This document shows, piece by piece, positions 1 to 9,284 of a stretch of 64,000 nucleotides of DNA (within the stretch, counting starts at the first letter, position 1; every line of letters begins with the position of its first letter). The notes beneath the pieces are model-generated. The model ran no database searches and was not told the DNA's origin. It worked only from the letters and a program-made list of their open reading frames with translations. The position numbers were made by a program, and so were the translations under genes. Source of the stretch: Streptomyces albospinus (GTDB lineage: Bacteria > Actinomycetota > Actinomycetes > Streptomycetales > Streptomycetaceae); NCBI RefSeq assembly GCF_014648695.1, contig NZ_BMRP01000003.1, positions 360,669 to 424,668 of the forward strand. Direction: 5' to 3'.

Positions 1-2
1 TC

Positions 3-536
3 CGGGTGGCGGGCGGGACGCTGCGTTCCCCGTTCCCCGACGCGGAGTTGACGCACGGACCGGGCGCGGCGCAGCTGCTGCCGCACCCCCGGGTCGCGCT
101 GCGCCGGCGCCGGGTGCGCGGGCTGGTGTTCGCGGTGCTGCCGGGAACCGTCCTGCTCGCGGGCCTCGGGGCGGCGTTCACCCCTGTCCTGCTGCACGCC
201 GCGTGGATCTACGCGGCGCTGAGCACGGCGGCCGTGCTGTGGCTGGCGCGGGACGCGTACCGGAATCTGGGGCACGGGATCGCCGGCCGCTATCTGGTCA
301 CCCGGTCGGGCACCTTCAGCCGGGACACCCTGGCGCTGCGGCGCGAGGCCGTCGCGGCCTGGACGCTGACCACGTCGCCGTTCACCCGCCGGGCCGGTCT
401 GGTCACGCTCACGGCTGCGGTCGCGGCGGGCGAGGAGGGCTATCGCATTCCGGATCTCGCGGAGGCCGACGCACCGGGATTCGCGGCGGCGGTGACGCCG
501 GGGATCCTGGACGAGTTCCTGGCGCACCCGTCCTGA
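3..536 (+). CDS. PH-domain (bPH2) membrane protein, 3' part
   Basis: This is the C-terminal part of a gene that begins before the window. The reading frame is open to the left edge; a GTG at position 6 is only an internal possibility. The visible part has two adjacent hydrophobic segments (about residues 40-80, counted from the GTG), then a soluble domain with the pattern RYLVTRSGTFSRDTLALRR, typical of bacterial YdbT-like PH domains (bPH_2). Such proteins are membrane-anchored and of unknown cellular role. The family call rests on pattern memory of the hydrophobic pair plus the RYxVT...R motif. The full protein may carry further PH repeats upstream. Confidence 0.7.
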   Translation, partial: RVAGGTLRSPFPDAELTHGPGAAQLLPHPRVALRRRRVRGLVFAVLPGTVLLAGLGAAFTPVLLHAAWIYAALSTAAVLWLARDAYRNLGHGIAGRYLVTRSGTFSRDTLALRREAVAAWTLTTSPFTRRAGLVTLTAAVAAGEEGYRIPDLAEADAPGFAAAVTPGILDEFLAHPS

Positions 537-543
537 CGGAGAT

Positions 544-580
544 CCGGATGGCGGGGTTCCGGATGGCGGGGTTCCGGATG
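544..580. repeat. 15-bp direct repeat, two and a half copies
   Basis: The unit CCGGATGGCGGGGTT occurs twice head to tail (544-558 and 559-573), followed by the partial copy CCGGATG. It lies just after the PH-domain gene and about 120 bp before the SsgA-like gene. No function is evident; it may be replication slippage. Confidence 0.8.
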
Positions 581-699
581 ATATCGGCCGGCATGACGCA
601 GATCACACCCCTGTCGCGTGCACGGCGGGCGCGGGCACACCGTCCTACTGGATGACCGCGCCCAGACCCGTGCGCCGACAGCCGTGAGGAGCAGCCGCG

Positions 700-1113
700 A
701 TGAACACCGCCATCGAGCAAGCCGTCCAGGTCCGCCTCCTCGCGACCTCGCTCGGCTCGCATGCGGTGCCCGCGGTGCTGCACTACCAGCGCGCCGATCC
801 GCTGGCGGTGCGGATGTCCTTCCCGCCGGAGATCTCCCTGGACGGCGCGGCGGTGGACTGGGCGTTCGCCCGTGAACTGCTCGCCGAGGGGCTGCGGATG
901 CCGGCCGGCCGGGGCGACGTACGGGTGCGGCCGTCGGGTCCGGAGCGCACGGTGATGGAGTTCCATGCGGACGAGGGCATCGCCATGGTCCAGCTGAGGA
1001 CACAGGACGTGCGGCAGTTCCTGGCCCGCTCGTACGAGGCGGTGCCGGCCGGGCGCGAGCAGGAGTACCTGGGCGTGGAGCGCGGGCTGGCGGAGCTGTT
1101 CGGCGCGGCGTGA
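700..1113 (+). CDS. SsgA-like sporulation/cell-division protein (SALP)
   Basis: The product has 137 residues, the usual length for the SsgA/SsgB family, which is restricted to morphologically complex actinomycetes. The family steers septum placement and peptidoglycan turnover during sporulation; SsgB recruits FtsZ. Visible family features are the DPLAVRMSF segment, the WAFARELLAEGL block followed by GRGDVRVRPS, and a C-terminal FLxRSYEAVPxGxE segment. The start is ATG 700, with GAGGAGC about 7 bases upstream. It is a paralogue rather than SsgB itself, since the N-terminus differs. Which SsgA-G subtype it is cannot be decided from the sequence alone. Confidence 0.85.
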   Translation: MNTAIEQAVQVRLLATSLGSHAVPAVLHYQRADPLAVRMSFPPEISLDGAAVDWAFARELLAEGLRMPAGRGDVRVRPSGPERTVMEFHADEGIAMVQLRTQDVRQFLARSYEAVPAGREQEYLGVERGLAELFGAA

Positions 1114-1233
1114 CGGGCGGCGCCCGTCAGGGCGAGGCGTCAGCGGGCACGGCGTCACCAACAGGCACGGCAGGGACACAGGGCGTAAAAGGGGCCTGTC
1201 GGGGCGGAGTTCGCCGGCTGCCCGCAGTGCGCG

Positions 1234-1291
1234 GCTGCCGCTCGTGCGTGACGGGCCGGTGGTCACCGGCCCGTCACGCACGAGCGGCAGC
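1234..1291. terminator. Perfect 28-bp inverted repeat, bidirectional terminator
   Basis: Arms 1234-1261 and 1264-1291 are perfectly complementary, with only two bases between them. The element sits between the convergent SsgA-like gene (ends 1113) and the deacetylase gene (ends 1332), so it probably ends transcription from both sides. No T-run follows, as is usual in Streptomyces. Confidence 0.85.
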
Positions 1292-1331
1292 GCGTCGAAG
1301 GGACCGGCCCCCGCGCACCGCCCGTCGGGAC

Positions 1332-2129
1332 CTACCGCTTCGGGAACCCGAAGCCGTAGCCCTGCTCCTTCATCCACGGCAGCAGGCGGTCCAGGGACGC
1401 GACCGTCCGGGCGCGGTTGCCGCCGCCGTCGTGGAAGAGGACGGTCGGGCCGTTGCGGAGTTCGCCACGGACGGTCGCCTCTATCTTGGCGACGCTGCCG
1501 CCTTCGAAGTCCTTGCTGTCGACGTTCCAGCCCAGCGGGCGCATGCCGTGATCGGCGGCCAGTTTGCGGCTGTACGGGGTGAAGGCGCCGCCGGGGGCGC
1601 GGTAGTAGTCGACCTTGGCGCCGCCCGCCGCGTCCTCGATCATCTTCTGGGCGTCGAGTATCTGCGCGGACTGGTACTTCTCCGACCGGTGGTCCATGGC
1701 CGTGTTGTGGTTGACGGTGTGGTCGCAGAGCCGGTGCCCGCCGGCGACCACCTTCTTGACGAGGTCGGGGTGCGCCTTGGCCTGCGGGCCGATCATGCAG
1801 AAGGTCGCCTTGACGTCGTACTTCTTCAGGACCGCCAGCACCTTCGGGGTCCAGACCGGGTCCGGGCCGTCGTCGATGGTGATGTTCAGGCTGCGGCCCG
1901 GGCGGTCCGAGGCGTGGGAGATGGACGGATCGACGGGTGCGGTGCGGACCGGCTGGGCGGACTTCCGGGCGGCATCGACGGTGTCGGCCTCGGCCTTGGC
2001 GGTGGCGCCGGGCTGGAGGAAGGCGAAGGCCCCCGCGACCGCCAGTGACGCCACGGCCGCCGTGGTCACGCCGATGATGCCGCTCTCTATCCCGAAGAAA
2101 CGCCGTCCCGTCCCGAAGCGCCCTGCCAT
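1332..2129 (-). CDS. Membrane-anchored polysaccharide deacetylase (NodB/CE4)
   Basis: This is a carbohydrate esterase family 4 deacetylase acting on N-acetylated glycans, probably outside the membrane. All NodB motifs can be read in order: TIDDGP (metal Asp and catalytic base), HTVNHNTAMD (metal His pair), RAPGGAFTPYS, DSKDFEGGS and LFHDGGGNRART. A signal anchor lies at about residues 19-40, followed by a charged linker. I chose ATG 2129 (265 aa) because GAGGG lies about 10 bases upstream; the open frame extends to 2225 without a better site. It is divergent from the response-regulator gene at 2287, so the two share a promoter region. The substrate is not determined. Confidence 0.9.
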   Translation of the reverse strand: MAGRFGTGRRFFGIESGIIGVTTAAVASLAVAGAFAFLQPGATAKAEADTVDAARKSAQPVRTAPVDPSISHASDRPGRSLNITIDDGPDPVWTPKVLAVLKKYDVKATFCMIGPQAKAHPDLVKKVVAGGHRLCDHTVNHNTAMDHRSEKYQSAQILDAQKMIEDAAGGAKVDYYRAPGGAFTPYSRKLAADHGMRPLGWNVDSKDFEGGSVAKIEATVRGELRNGPTVLFHDGGGNRARTVASLDRLLPWMKEQGYGFGFPKR

Positions 2130-2286
2130 GTTCGATCCCGCCCTCATATGCTCTGCTGGTCTGCGTACCTCAACGGCGGTGCGTGCGCCCTCGCACTCTC
2201 GCCGCCTACACCCCCACAGATGCACAGGACTCGGGACAGGATGCGCCTGTTACGGATCCATCATGAAACTTATTGATACTGGACCC

Positions 2287-2991
2287 ATGCCACGAGTACT
2301 TCTGATCGAGGACGACGCCGCCGTACGGGACGGAGTGAGCCTCGCACTGCGGCGACGCGGCCATGACGTGGCGGCGGCGGCAAGCGGCGAGGAGGGGCTG
2401 GCAGCACTGCCAGGCTTCCGCCCTGACATCGTACTGCTGGACCTGATGCTGCCGGGTAAAGACGGGTTCGAGATCTGCCGGCTGATCCGCGCCGAGCGGC
2501 AGCTGCCGATCATCATGCTCACCGCCCGCGGCGACGACCTCGATGTGGTGCTCGGCCTGGAGGCCGGAGCCGACGACTACATCGTCAAACCGGCCCGCGG
2601 TGAAGTCCTGGAGGCCCGGATCCGCGCGGTGCTGCGGCGTACGGCACTGCCCGCCGACGGCGCCCCGGCCACCGAGCCGGGGCCCTCTCCTGTGGAGACC
2701 TACGGCGAGCTGGCCATCGACCGGGCGGGTCTGGTCGTCACCAAGAGCGGCCAGGACCTGGCGCTGGCGCCGTCCGAGATGAAGCTGCTGCTGTTCCTGT
2801 CCGCGACCCCGGGACAGGTCTTCAGCCGCCAGCAGCTGCTGGAGCACGTCTGGGAGCACAGCTACCACGGCGACGCGCGGCTGGTGGACGCCTGTGTGAT
2901 GCGGCTGCGGACGAAGATAGAGGACACCCCGCGCAGCCCCCGTTACGTCCAGACCGTCCGCGGGTTCGGTTACCGCTTCGGGCCGCTGTGA
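2287..2991 (+). CDS. OmpR-family response regulator, AfsQ1-like
   Basis: The product is 234 residues with a receiver domain followed by a winged-helix DNA-binding domain. Acidic residues are D9 and D10, the phospho-acceptor is D52 in LLDLMLPGKDG, the switch residue is T79 and the conserved lysine is K101 (in KPARGE rather than the usual KPF). The C-terminal half has the OmpR/PhoB pattern (EMKLLLFL, QLLEHVW, VRGFGYRF). ATG 2287 starts at the MPRVLLIEDD motif; an ATG at 2263 is less likely. It is followed with a 4-bp overlap by a histidine kinase and then a lipoprotein, the order of afsQ1-afsQ2-afsQ3 in S. coelicolor, and the receiver resembles AfsQ1. Orthology is likely but unproven. Confidence 0.92.
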   Translation: MPRVLLIEDDAAVRDGVSLALRRRGHDVAAAASGEEGLAALPGFRPDIVLLDLMLPGKDGFEICRLIRAERQLPIIMLTARGDDLDVVLGLEAGADDYIVKPARGEVLEARIRAVLRRTALPADGAPATEPGPSPVETYGELAIDRAGLVVTKSGQDLALAPSEMKLLLFLSATPGQVFSRQQLLEHVWEHSYHGDARLVDACVMRLRTKIEDTPRSPRYVQTVRGFGYRFGPL

Positions 2992-4625
2992 AGCGTAAGG
3001 GCCGGCTGGGCCGGCTGCTGCCGGGCCTCTCGGTACCGCGCGGGCTGCGGGCCCGGCTCGTGGTGGCGTTCCTGCTCGTGGCCGCGGTCAGCGCGCTGAC
3101 CACCGCGGGGCTGACCTACCGCGAGGCCCGTAACGCCATCCTCCAGCGGTCCCAGGACGGGGCCGTCAACGACCTGCGGGCCCAGGTCAATTCGCTGGCG
3201 CCGGAGCTGGCGGTACCGCCGTCCCAGACGGACCTGGACTCCTTCCGGGTGCAGCTGGAGCGGTCGGGGAAGTCCCGCGACTGGGACATCACGGTGCACT
3301 ACAACGGCGTCCCGGACAGCGACCAGGGCGGGCTGCGGCGCGAGATGGTGGTGCCGGCCGATTTCAAGACGTCGGTGGAGAAACGCCGGGTGCCGGTCTT
3401 CCAGCGCATCGACCGCGACGGCGCCCCCTGGCTGCTGATCGGGATGCCGGTGCGCCAGTCGGACGGTGCGGCGTCCGCGCTGACGGTGTACGCGCAGCTG
3501 CCGCTGAGCGCCGAGGAGGCCAATGTCGAGGCGCTGGTGAGCGCCGCGCGCGGCGGCGCACTGCCGGCGTTCGCGCTGGCCGTGATACTGCCGCTGTTCG
3601 CGGCGCGCGGGGTGCTGCGGCCCGTACGGGGTCTGCGGCAGGCCGCCGGGCGGATCGCCGAGGGCAAGCTCGACACCCGCCTGGAGGTCAAGGGCGCCGA
3701 CGAACTCGCCGATCTGTCCAGGACGTTCAACGACATGGCGGCGAAGCTGGAGGAGAGCATGGCGGAGCTGCGCCGGATGGAGGCGAACTCCCGGCGGTTC
3801 GCGGCCGATGTCTCGCACGAGCTGCGCACGCCGCTGGCGGCGATGTCGGCGGTCACCGATGTGCTCGACGAGGACGCCGACTCGCTGGACCCGGACACCG
3901 CCTCCGCGGTCCGGCTGATCAGCCAGGAGACCGGGAAGCTGGCGCGGATGGTGGAGGACCTGATGGAGGTCTCGCGGTTCGACGCCGGGGCCGCCGCGCT
4001 CCACCTGGACGAGGTCGACGTCGCCGAGACGATCCGCAAGACCCTCCAGGCCAGGGCCTGGCAGCAGCGGGTCGCGGCGGAACTTCCGGACGACGTGCGG
4101 GCCCGGCTCGACCCGCGGCGGCTGGACGTGGTGGTCGCCAATCTCGTCGGCAACGCCCTGCACCACGGCGGGGAGCCGGTCCGGGTGGTGCTGCACGCGC
4201 CGGAGCCGGGCGCCGGCCGGCTGCTGATCGAGATCCGCGACAGCGGCCCCGGGATCGCCCCCGAGGTGCTGCCGCATGTCTTCGACCGCTTCTACAAGGC
4301 GGACTCGGCGCGTGCCCGGTCGGAGGGCAGCGGGCTGGGGCTGGCCATCGCGCAGGAGAACGTCCGGCTGCACGGCGGCACCCTGCGCGCCGCCAACTCC
4401 CCCGACGGCGGCGCGGTGTTCACCGTGGAGCTGCCGCTGCGGCCGGATACGGCAGCGGACGGCGGGACACCGGACGGCGCGCCGGGAGCCGGCCGGCCGG
4501 CCGCCGGAGAGCCGCCCGCCGGCGGCCCCCGTGCGGGTGCGGCGGCGGACCGCGAGCAGGACGACCAGGTTGGCGGCCGGGCGGGCGAGCGCCCCGCTGC
4601 CGGGAAAGAGAACGACACCGCATGA
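2988..4625 (+). CDS. Membrane sensor histidine kinase, AfsQ2-like
   Basis: This 545-residue kinase is the partner of the preceding regulator. In order it has TM1 at about 21-44, an extracytoplasmic sensor region of about 140 residues, TM2 at about 190-208, a HAMP domain to about 262, HisKA with H277 in FAADVSHELRTP, and HATPase_c with N box (NLVGNALHHG), G1 (DSGPGIAPE) and G2 (SGLGLAIA). The last 55 residues are a Gly/Pro/Ala-rich tail without domain character. The start is GTG 2988, overlapping the regulator stop (GTGA), so the two are translationally coupled. The stimulus is unknown; the AfsQ2 comparison is by gene order and general similarity. Confidence 0.92.
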   Translation: MKRKGRLGRLLPGLSVPRGLRARLVVAFLLVAAVSALTTAGLTYREARNAILQRSQDGAVNDLRAQVNSLAPELAVPPSQTDLDSFRVQLERSGKSRDWDITVHYNGVPDSDQGGLRREMVVPADFKTSVEKRRVPVFQRIDRDGAPWLLIGMPVRQSDGAASALTVYAQLPLSAEEANVEALVSAARGGALPAFALAVILPLFAARGVLRPVRGLRQAAGRIAEGKLDTRLEVKGADELADLSRTFNDMAAKLEESMAELRRMEANSRRFAADVSHELRTPLAAMSAVTDVLDEDADSLDPDTASAVRLISQETGKLARMVEDLMEVSRFDAGAAALHLDEVDVAETIRKTLQARAWQQRVAAELPDDVRARLDPRRLDVVVANLVGNALHHGGEPVRVVLHAPEPGAGRLLIEIRDSGPGIAPEVLPHVFDRFYKADSARARSEGSGLGLAIAQENVRLHGGTLRAANSPDGGAVFTVELPLRPDTAADGGTPDGAPGAGRPAAGEPPAGGPRAGAAADREQDDQVGGRAGERPAAGKENDTA

Positions 4626-5263
4626 CCGCCCTCCGTACCCCGATCTCCCGCCGCACCCTGCCCGCGACGACAGGGCCCGGGCCCCGGCGGATCGTCCTGG
4701 GCACCCTGGGCGCCGTCCTCGCCGGTGCGCTGGCCGGCTGCGGCATCGAACCCACCGATGTCATCGACGCCGGTGAGCCGGCGACCGGTGTGAAGGCGCC
4801 GGGCCAGCCCGCGGCCGATGTCCAGCTGTTCTTCTACGGTCCGTCCGGGCTGCGCTCGGCGACCCGCCCGGCGAAGGCTCCGGTGGATCCCGAGCAGGCG
4901 ATCCAGCTGCTGATGGGCGGGCCGAACCACGCCGAGCGGATGCGCGGGCTGTCCAGTGTGGTGCCGAAGTTCCCCGGGCCGGTGACCGCCGAGACCGGTC
5001 AGGGCACGGTCGTGATCACCCTGCCGGTGAACGCCAAGCTGCTGGACCCGGCCTCGATGAACCAGCTGGTGTGCACCGCCGCCAACGCCCGGGTCCCCGG
5101 CAACAAGCCGCCCGGCCAGGTCGTGGTGACCCTGGTCGGCGGGAGCGTCCGCGTCGGGCCGATGGTGTGCGGCGGCAACAACGCCTTCCCGGTGGTCCAG
5201 CCGACCCCGACCGACACCGGCGGGACCGGGGGCGCCGCCGGCAGCCCGAGCCCGGCCGGCTGA
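4622..5263 (+). CDS. Lipoprotein, third gene of the two-component operon
   Basis: This 213-residue lipoprotein overlaps the kinase stop by ATGA. The N-terminus has a charged region, a hydrophobic stretch and a lipobox ending LAGC at about residue 40, which predicts lipid attachment outside the membrane. The body (about 60-185) has a GerMN-like look (VQLFFYG, AIQLLMGGP, VVITLPVNAKLLD), as in other Streptomyces lipoproteins linked to sensor kinases. The C-terminus is Pro/Thr/Gly-rich. Its place suggests it modulates the kinase, like CseA for CseC or the lipoprotein of the afsQ operon. That role is inference. Confidence 0.82.
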   Translation: MTALRTPISRRTLPATTGPGPRRIVLGTLGAVLAGALAGCGIEPTDVIDAGEPATGVKAPGQPAADVQLFFYGPSGLRSATRPAKAPVDPEQAIQLLMGGPNHAERMRGLSSVVPKFPGPVTAETGQGTVVITLPVNAKLLDPASMNQLVCTAANARVPGNKPPGQVVVTLVGGSVRVGPMVCGGNNAFPVVQPTPTDTGGTGGAAGSPSPAG

Positions 5264-5338
5264 CCTCGGGCGGGGTCCGCCCCGCTACGGTGGGAGGACG
5301 AGGGCCGACCAGGCCCGCCCTCTCGGGAGATGCACACG

Positions 5339-5740
5339 ATGACCGAGCGCAAACCCCCGGGTATCAGCTTCGAGAGCTGGACCGACAAGCAGATCCGCGA
5401 GGCGGCCGAACGCGGCGCGTTCGACGGTCTCGACGGATTCGGCAAGCCCCTCCCCCACCTCGACCGGCCCTATGACGAGATGTGGTGGATCAAGGAGAAG
5501 ATGAGCCGCGAGCACCTCTCGCTGCTGCCGGCGAGCCTGGCGCTGCGCAAGGAGGCCGAGGACGCGCTGGCCGCCGCCGAGCGGGCACCGAGCGAGGCCG
5601 CGCTGCGCCGCATCCTCGCGGAGATCAACGACCGGATCCGGGCGGCGCTGGCCGCGCCGCTGGACGGGCCGCCGCTCAACCTGGTCCCTTTCGACATCGA
5701 TGAGCGGGCCGCCAAGTGGCGCGAGCAGCACGGGAGTTGA
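5339..5740 (+). CDS. DUF1992 protein (DnaJ-C28-like conserved domain)
   Basis: This is a small cytoplasmic protein of 133 residues. The core pattern matches DUF1992: a region around residues 10-40 reading SWTDKQIREAAERGAFDGL then GFGKPLPHLD, then a helical segment of RxxAEDALAAAE type. The same domain occurs in bacterial YbhA-type and eukaryotic DNAJC28 proteins; its function is not established. I chose ATG 5339 over ATG 5330, because GGGAG at 5324-5328 is correctly spaced only for the former. It stands alone between the lipoprotein gene and a convergent exported protein. Confidence 0.85.
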   Translation: MTERKPPGISFESWTDKQIREAAERGAFDGLDGFGKPLPHLDRPYDEMWWIKEKMSREHLSLLPASLALRKEAEDALAAAERAPSEAALRRILAEINDRIRAALAAPLDGPPLNLVPFDIDERAAKWREQHGS

Positions 5741-5761
5741 CGGGCACGGGCGCCGCCCGCT

Positions 5762-7054
5762 TCAGGGCTTTGCGGGCGCCGTCCGCACGCGCAGGAAGCG
5801 CGGCCGGTAGAGCGCGACATCGCCGTTGACCTGCGGGTCGGCGGGGACGCCGGGCGGGCCGAGCCAGTTGACGTCGTAACTGAGCAGCAGGGCTCCGCCG
5901 GTGGTGAATTCGGGGTGCGCCTGCGGGTTGTAGACGGCGATGTGCCCCGGGTCGGGGCCGGCGGGCCGGGGCGGGGTGATCCGCCCGTTGGGGCCGTGCC
6001 AGGGGCCCTGGGGCGAGCAGGACCAGTAGCTGGTGATCGTGCGGATGCCGGCGGTGCCGCCGGCCGGGGTGTCCATCGTGAAGAGCACCCAGGTCGCGCC
6101 GTCGCGGACGACGGTGAAGGCGCTGCCGACACCGCGCCGGCCGCCGCCGTGCAGTACGGGCGCGGCCCGCTCGGGCCGCCGCTGCCAGCGGGCGCCGTCC
6201 CAGAACCGCCAGGCCGCGCGGTCCGCGAGCCGCCCGTCCGGGACCCGCGCCAGATAGGCGCTGTCGGCGGGGGACGAGGGCGGGTCGTCGCCGCCGAAGA
6301 CATAGGTCCAGCCGCGGTCGGCGACGGCCGCGGCGCCATAGAGGACGCGGCGGCCCGGGTCGGCGACCGTGGCCGCGTCGACGGTCTGGCCGATGCCCTC
6401 CAGGCGGAGGCCGGGCAGGGAGAGGGTGGCGACCTCGGTGCCCTGGGGCATCCCGAAGACCCAGGTGCCGGTGCCGGGGACGCGGTGCCACAGCAGCACC
6501 CGGACCACCTTCTCGGGCGAGCCGGGGGTGCGGGGCTCCACACGCGCCTGGACCGGCCAGCGCCAGCCGCCGCCGGGAGGGTCGGGGAAGAACGGGCCGG
6601 GTGCGGCCGGACTGCCGCCGGTGAGGGTGCGCTCCGGGCGGCCCGCGGGGGACATCACCACCAGCGAGTTGTGCCGCAGGTAGGGGGTGCCGCCGTTGTT
6701 CGCAGTGCGCCAACTGTAGGGCTGGCCTTGGGAGTTGGGCGGTGGCTGCACCCGGTCGAGGAAGGTGTCCGAGAACAGCCAGAGGGTGCGGCCGTCCGGG
6801 AGCCGTACCGAGTGGGTGCCGTCGCCGCCGGTCCAGTCGTCGGTGCGGGTGTTGTCGTCGCCGTAGCGGGCGAAGGCGTCGGTGGGTGCCGGGTCGGCGG
6901 ACCAGGAGGCGGGGACTCGTCCCGTGCAGGCGGCGCGGTGCGGGGCGGCCGGCGGCAGCCCCGGCACCAGCAGGACGACGGCGGTGAGCAGCAGCAGGAG
7001 CAGCAGGAGAGCGCCGGCGGCGAGCGTGGTGCGGGTGACGGTCGACCTGGGCAT
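5762..7054 (-). CDS. Exported beta-propeller-like protein, DUF4185-type
   Basis: This protein of 430 residues has a strong N-terminal hydrophobic segment (a Leu-rich stretch at about 12-32) ending in PPAAPHRA, so it is exported or anchored. The body is rich in Trp, Gly and Asp, with recurring blade-like pieces: TLWLFSDTFL, RVLYGAAAVADRGWTYVFGG, GATWVLFTMD and ALLLSYDVN. These resemble the DUF4185/five-bladed glycosidase-like fold found in secreted Streptomyces proteins. No catalytic residues can be assigned with confidence. It is transcribed divergently from mutA. The fold assignment is pattern-based; a structure prediction would test it. Confidence 0.65.
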   Translation of the reverse strand: MPRSTVTRTTLAAGALLLLLLLLTAVVLLVPGLPPAAPHRAACTGRVPASWSADPAPTDAFARYGDDNTRTDDWTGGDGTHSVRLPDGRTLWLFSDTFLDRVQPPPNSQGQPYSWRTANNGGTPYLRHNSLVVMSPAGRPERTLTGGSPAAPGPFFPDPPGGGWRWPVQARVEPRTPGSPEKVVRVLLWHRVPGTGTWVFGMPQGTEVATLSLPGLRLEGIGQTVDAATVADPGRRVLYGAAAVADRGWTYVFGGDDPPSSPADSAYLARVPDGRLADRAAWRFWDGARWQRRPERAAPVLHGGGRRGVGSAFTVVRDGATWVLFTMDTPAGGTAGIRTITSYWSCSPQGPWHGPNGRITPPRPAGPDPGHIAVYNPQAHPEFTTGGALLLSYDVNWLGPPGVPADPQVNGDVALYRPRFLRVRTAPAKP

Positions 7055-7397
7055 TCCGCTCCTCGGTGTGGCGCCGGGCCCACGCTACCGCTCGGGGCCG
7101 GCGCGGCACGGGAACGCCGGGCGCCGGCCGGCTCCACCCACGGCCTCGGACGGCGTGGACGTTCCACGGGGGCCGTAGGCGCCGGCCTTTCCGGGACCGG
7201 CAATCCGGGTCATCCGGCCGACAAGGTGGCGGGCGGGGCGTTGCGGATGTCGGCGGAGGAAATCGCCCGTCCCGGGGGTTGACACAGGGGCGGAGGGCCG
7301 GATTCCTGTACAGCGCCGGGGGCGGCCGGGGCAACGAGTGCAAGGTCACAGCGGTTGCCTCTGCTCCAGCTAACGGTCGTTCGCCTAGCCTGCTGCC
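7055..7397. promoter_or_regulatory. Divergent intergenic region upstream of mutA
   Basis: These 343 bp separate the exported protein gene from mutA. TTGACA at 7279-7284 is a plausible -35 box without an obvious -10. TAGCCT at 7386-7391 lies 6 bases before the mutA ATG, and there is no clear ribosome-binding site, which would fit a leaderless transcript. I found no B12-box-like riboswitch sequence, although the downstream enzyme uses cobalamin. Confidence 0.4.
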
Positions 7398-9284
7398 ATG
7401 ACCGCCGAGTCCCCCGAACTCCCCCTGGCCGCCGCCTTCCCGGACGCCGATCGAGCGCAGTGGCAGCGTCTCGTCGAAGGCGTACTGCGCAAATCGGGCG
7501 TCGCCGAGGCCGCCGGTGCCGCCGCCGAGGACGCGCTCGCCACGGATCTCCAGGACGGGATCCGCATCCGCCCGCTGTATACCGCCGAGGACGCGCCGTC
7601 CGCTCTCGGGCACCCCGGATTCCCCCCCTTCGTACGGGCGGGACGCCCCGAGGGCACCGCCGTCTCCGGGTGGGACGTCCGTCAGCGCCATGCCGGCACC
7701 GATCCGCGGCGCGTCAACGAGGCGCTGCTCGCCGACCTGGAGAACGGCGTCACCTCGGTATGGCTGACCGTCGGCGACGGCGGCGTACCGGTAGCGGGGC
7801 TGGCCGAGGCGCTCCGGGGCGTCTATCTGGATCTGGCGCCGGTGGTGCTGGACGCGGGCGCGGAATTCGAGGCCGCCGCCGAGGAGTTGCTGAAGCTCTA
7901 CCGGGAGTCCGGTGCGGCGCTGCCGGAGGGCGGCGGCGGGCTGGGCGCCGATCCGCTCGGTGTGCTGGCGCGCACCGGCGACGACGGCGCGCTGCCGGCC
8001 GGGCTGGCGGCGACCGCGCGGCTGGCCGTGCGCTGCGCCGCCGAGGTGCCCCGGCTGCGGGCGGTGGCCGTCGACGCGCTGCCGTATCACGAGGCGGGCG
8101 GTTCGGCGGCCGAGGAGCTGGGCGCGTCGCTGGCCACCGGTGTGGCGTATCTGCGGGAGCTGACACAGGCCGGTCTCGGGATCGACGACGCCTGCCGGCA
8201 GCTGGAGTTCCGCTACGCCGCCACCGCCGACCAGTTCCTGACCATCGCCAAGCTGCGCGCCGCCCGGCGGCTGTGGGCGCGGGTCGCGGAGGTCTGCGGG
8301 GTGTCGCCGGGCGCCGCGGCGCAGCGTCAACACGCCGTCAGCTCAACGGTCATGATGACCCGTCGGGATCCGTGGGTGAACATGCTGCGCACCACGGTCG
8401 CCGGGCTGTCCGCGGGCGTGGGCGGCGCGGACGCGGTGACGGTGCTGCCGTTCGACGCCGCGCTGGGCCTGCCGGACGCGTTCGCCCGGCGGATCGCCCG
8501 CAACACCCAGTCGGTGCTGCTGGAGGAGTCGCATCTGTCGAAGGTGATCGACCCGGCGGGCGGCTCCTGGTACGTGGAGCAGCTGACCGCCGAACTGGCC
8601 GGCAAGGGCTGGGAGTTCTTCCAGGAGATCGAGGGCGCGGGCGGCCAGGCCGCGGCGCTGCGCTCCGGGATGCTCGGCGACCGGCTGGCGGCGACCTGGC
8701 GGCGGCGCAGCGAGGATCTGGCGCACCGCCGCGAACCGATCACCGGTGTCAGCGAGTTCCCGCACCTGGCCGAGCCGCCGGTGCACCGCGAGCCGGCCCC
8801 CGCGCCGGCGGGCCCGGGTTCCGGTGGGCTGCCGCGGGTGCGCAGGGACGATGCGTACGAGGCGCTGCGGTCGCGGTCCGATGCGCGGCTGGCGGCCGAC
8901 GGCGCCCGGCCGAAGGTGTTCCTGGCCGCGCTGGGCCCGGTCGCGGCGCACACCGCGCGGGTGGCGTTCACCGCCAACCTCTTCCAGGCGGGCGGGATCG
9001 AGACCGCCTCGGAGCAGGTGACGGCGGAGTCGGTGGCCGCGGCGTTCGCGGGGAGCGGTGCCCGGATCGCCGCGGTGTGCTCCAGTGACGCGGTGTACGG
9101 CGAGCAGGCGGCGGAGGTGGCCGCGGCGCTGAAGTCGGCCGCGGCGGTGCGGGTCTACCTGGCGGGCAGGCCGGGCGAGCGCCGGGAGGAGTTCGTGGCG
9201 GCCGGTGTGGACGCGTTCGTGTTCGCGGGCTGCGACGCGGTCGAGGTGCTGACCTCGGCCCTGGATGTCACGGAGGTGGCGTGA
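7398..9284 (+). CDS. mutA: Methylmalonyl-CoA mutase small (beta) subunit
   Basis: This is the 628-residue non-catalytic subunit of the heterodimeric adenosylcobalamin enzyme that interconverts (R)-methylmalonyl-CoA and succinyl-CoA. The reaction links propionate and odd-chain or branched catabolism to the TCA cycle and supplies polyketide extender units. It has the mutase TIM-barrel pattern ([28 protein letters not shown], then LPFD). The C-terminal B12-like domain (about 500-620) lacks the DxHxxG motif: at that place it reads [13 protein letters not shown], which is expected of the small subunit. It overlaps mutB (TGATG at 9282-9286), so the two are co-translated. Confidence 0.96.
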   Translation: MTAESPELPLAAAFPDADRAQWQRLVEGVLRKSGVAEAAGAAAEDALATDLQDGIRIRPLYTAEDAPSALGHPGFPPFVRAGRPEGTAVSGWDVRQRHAGTDPRRVNEALLADLENGVTSVWLTVGDGGVPVAGLAEALRGVYLDLAPVVLDAGAEFEAAAEELLKLYRESGAALPEGGGGLGADPLGVLARTGDDGALPAGLAATARLAVRCAAEVPRLRAVAVDALPYHEAGGSAAEELGASLATGVAYLRELTQAGLGIDDACRQLEFRYAATADQFLTIAKLRAARRLWARVAEVCGVSPGAAAQRQHAVSSTVMMTRRDPWVNMLRTTVAGLSAGVGGADAVTVLPFDAALGLPDAFARRIARNTQSVLLEESHLSKVIDPAGGSWYVEQLTAELAGKGWEFFQEIEGAGGQAAALRSGMLGDRLAATWRRRSEDLAHRREPITGVSEFPHLAEPPVHREPAPAPAGPGSGGLPRVRRDDAYEALRSRSDARLAADGARPKVFLAALGPVAAHTARVAFTANLFQAGGIETASEQVTAESVAAAFAGSGARIAAVCSSDAVYGEQAAEVAAALKSAAAVRVYLAGRPGERREEFVAAGVDAFVFAGCDAVEVLTSALDVTEVA

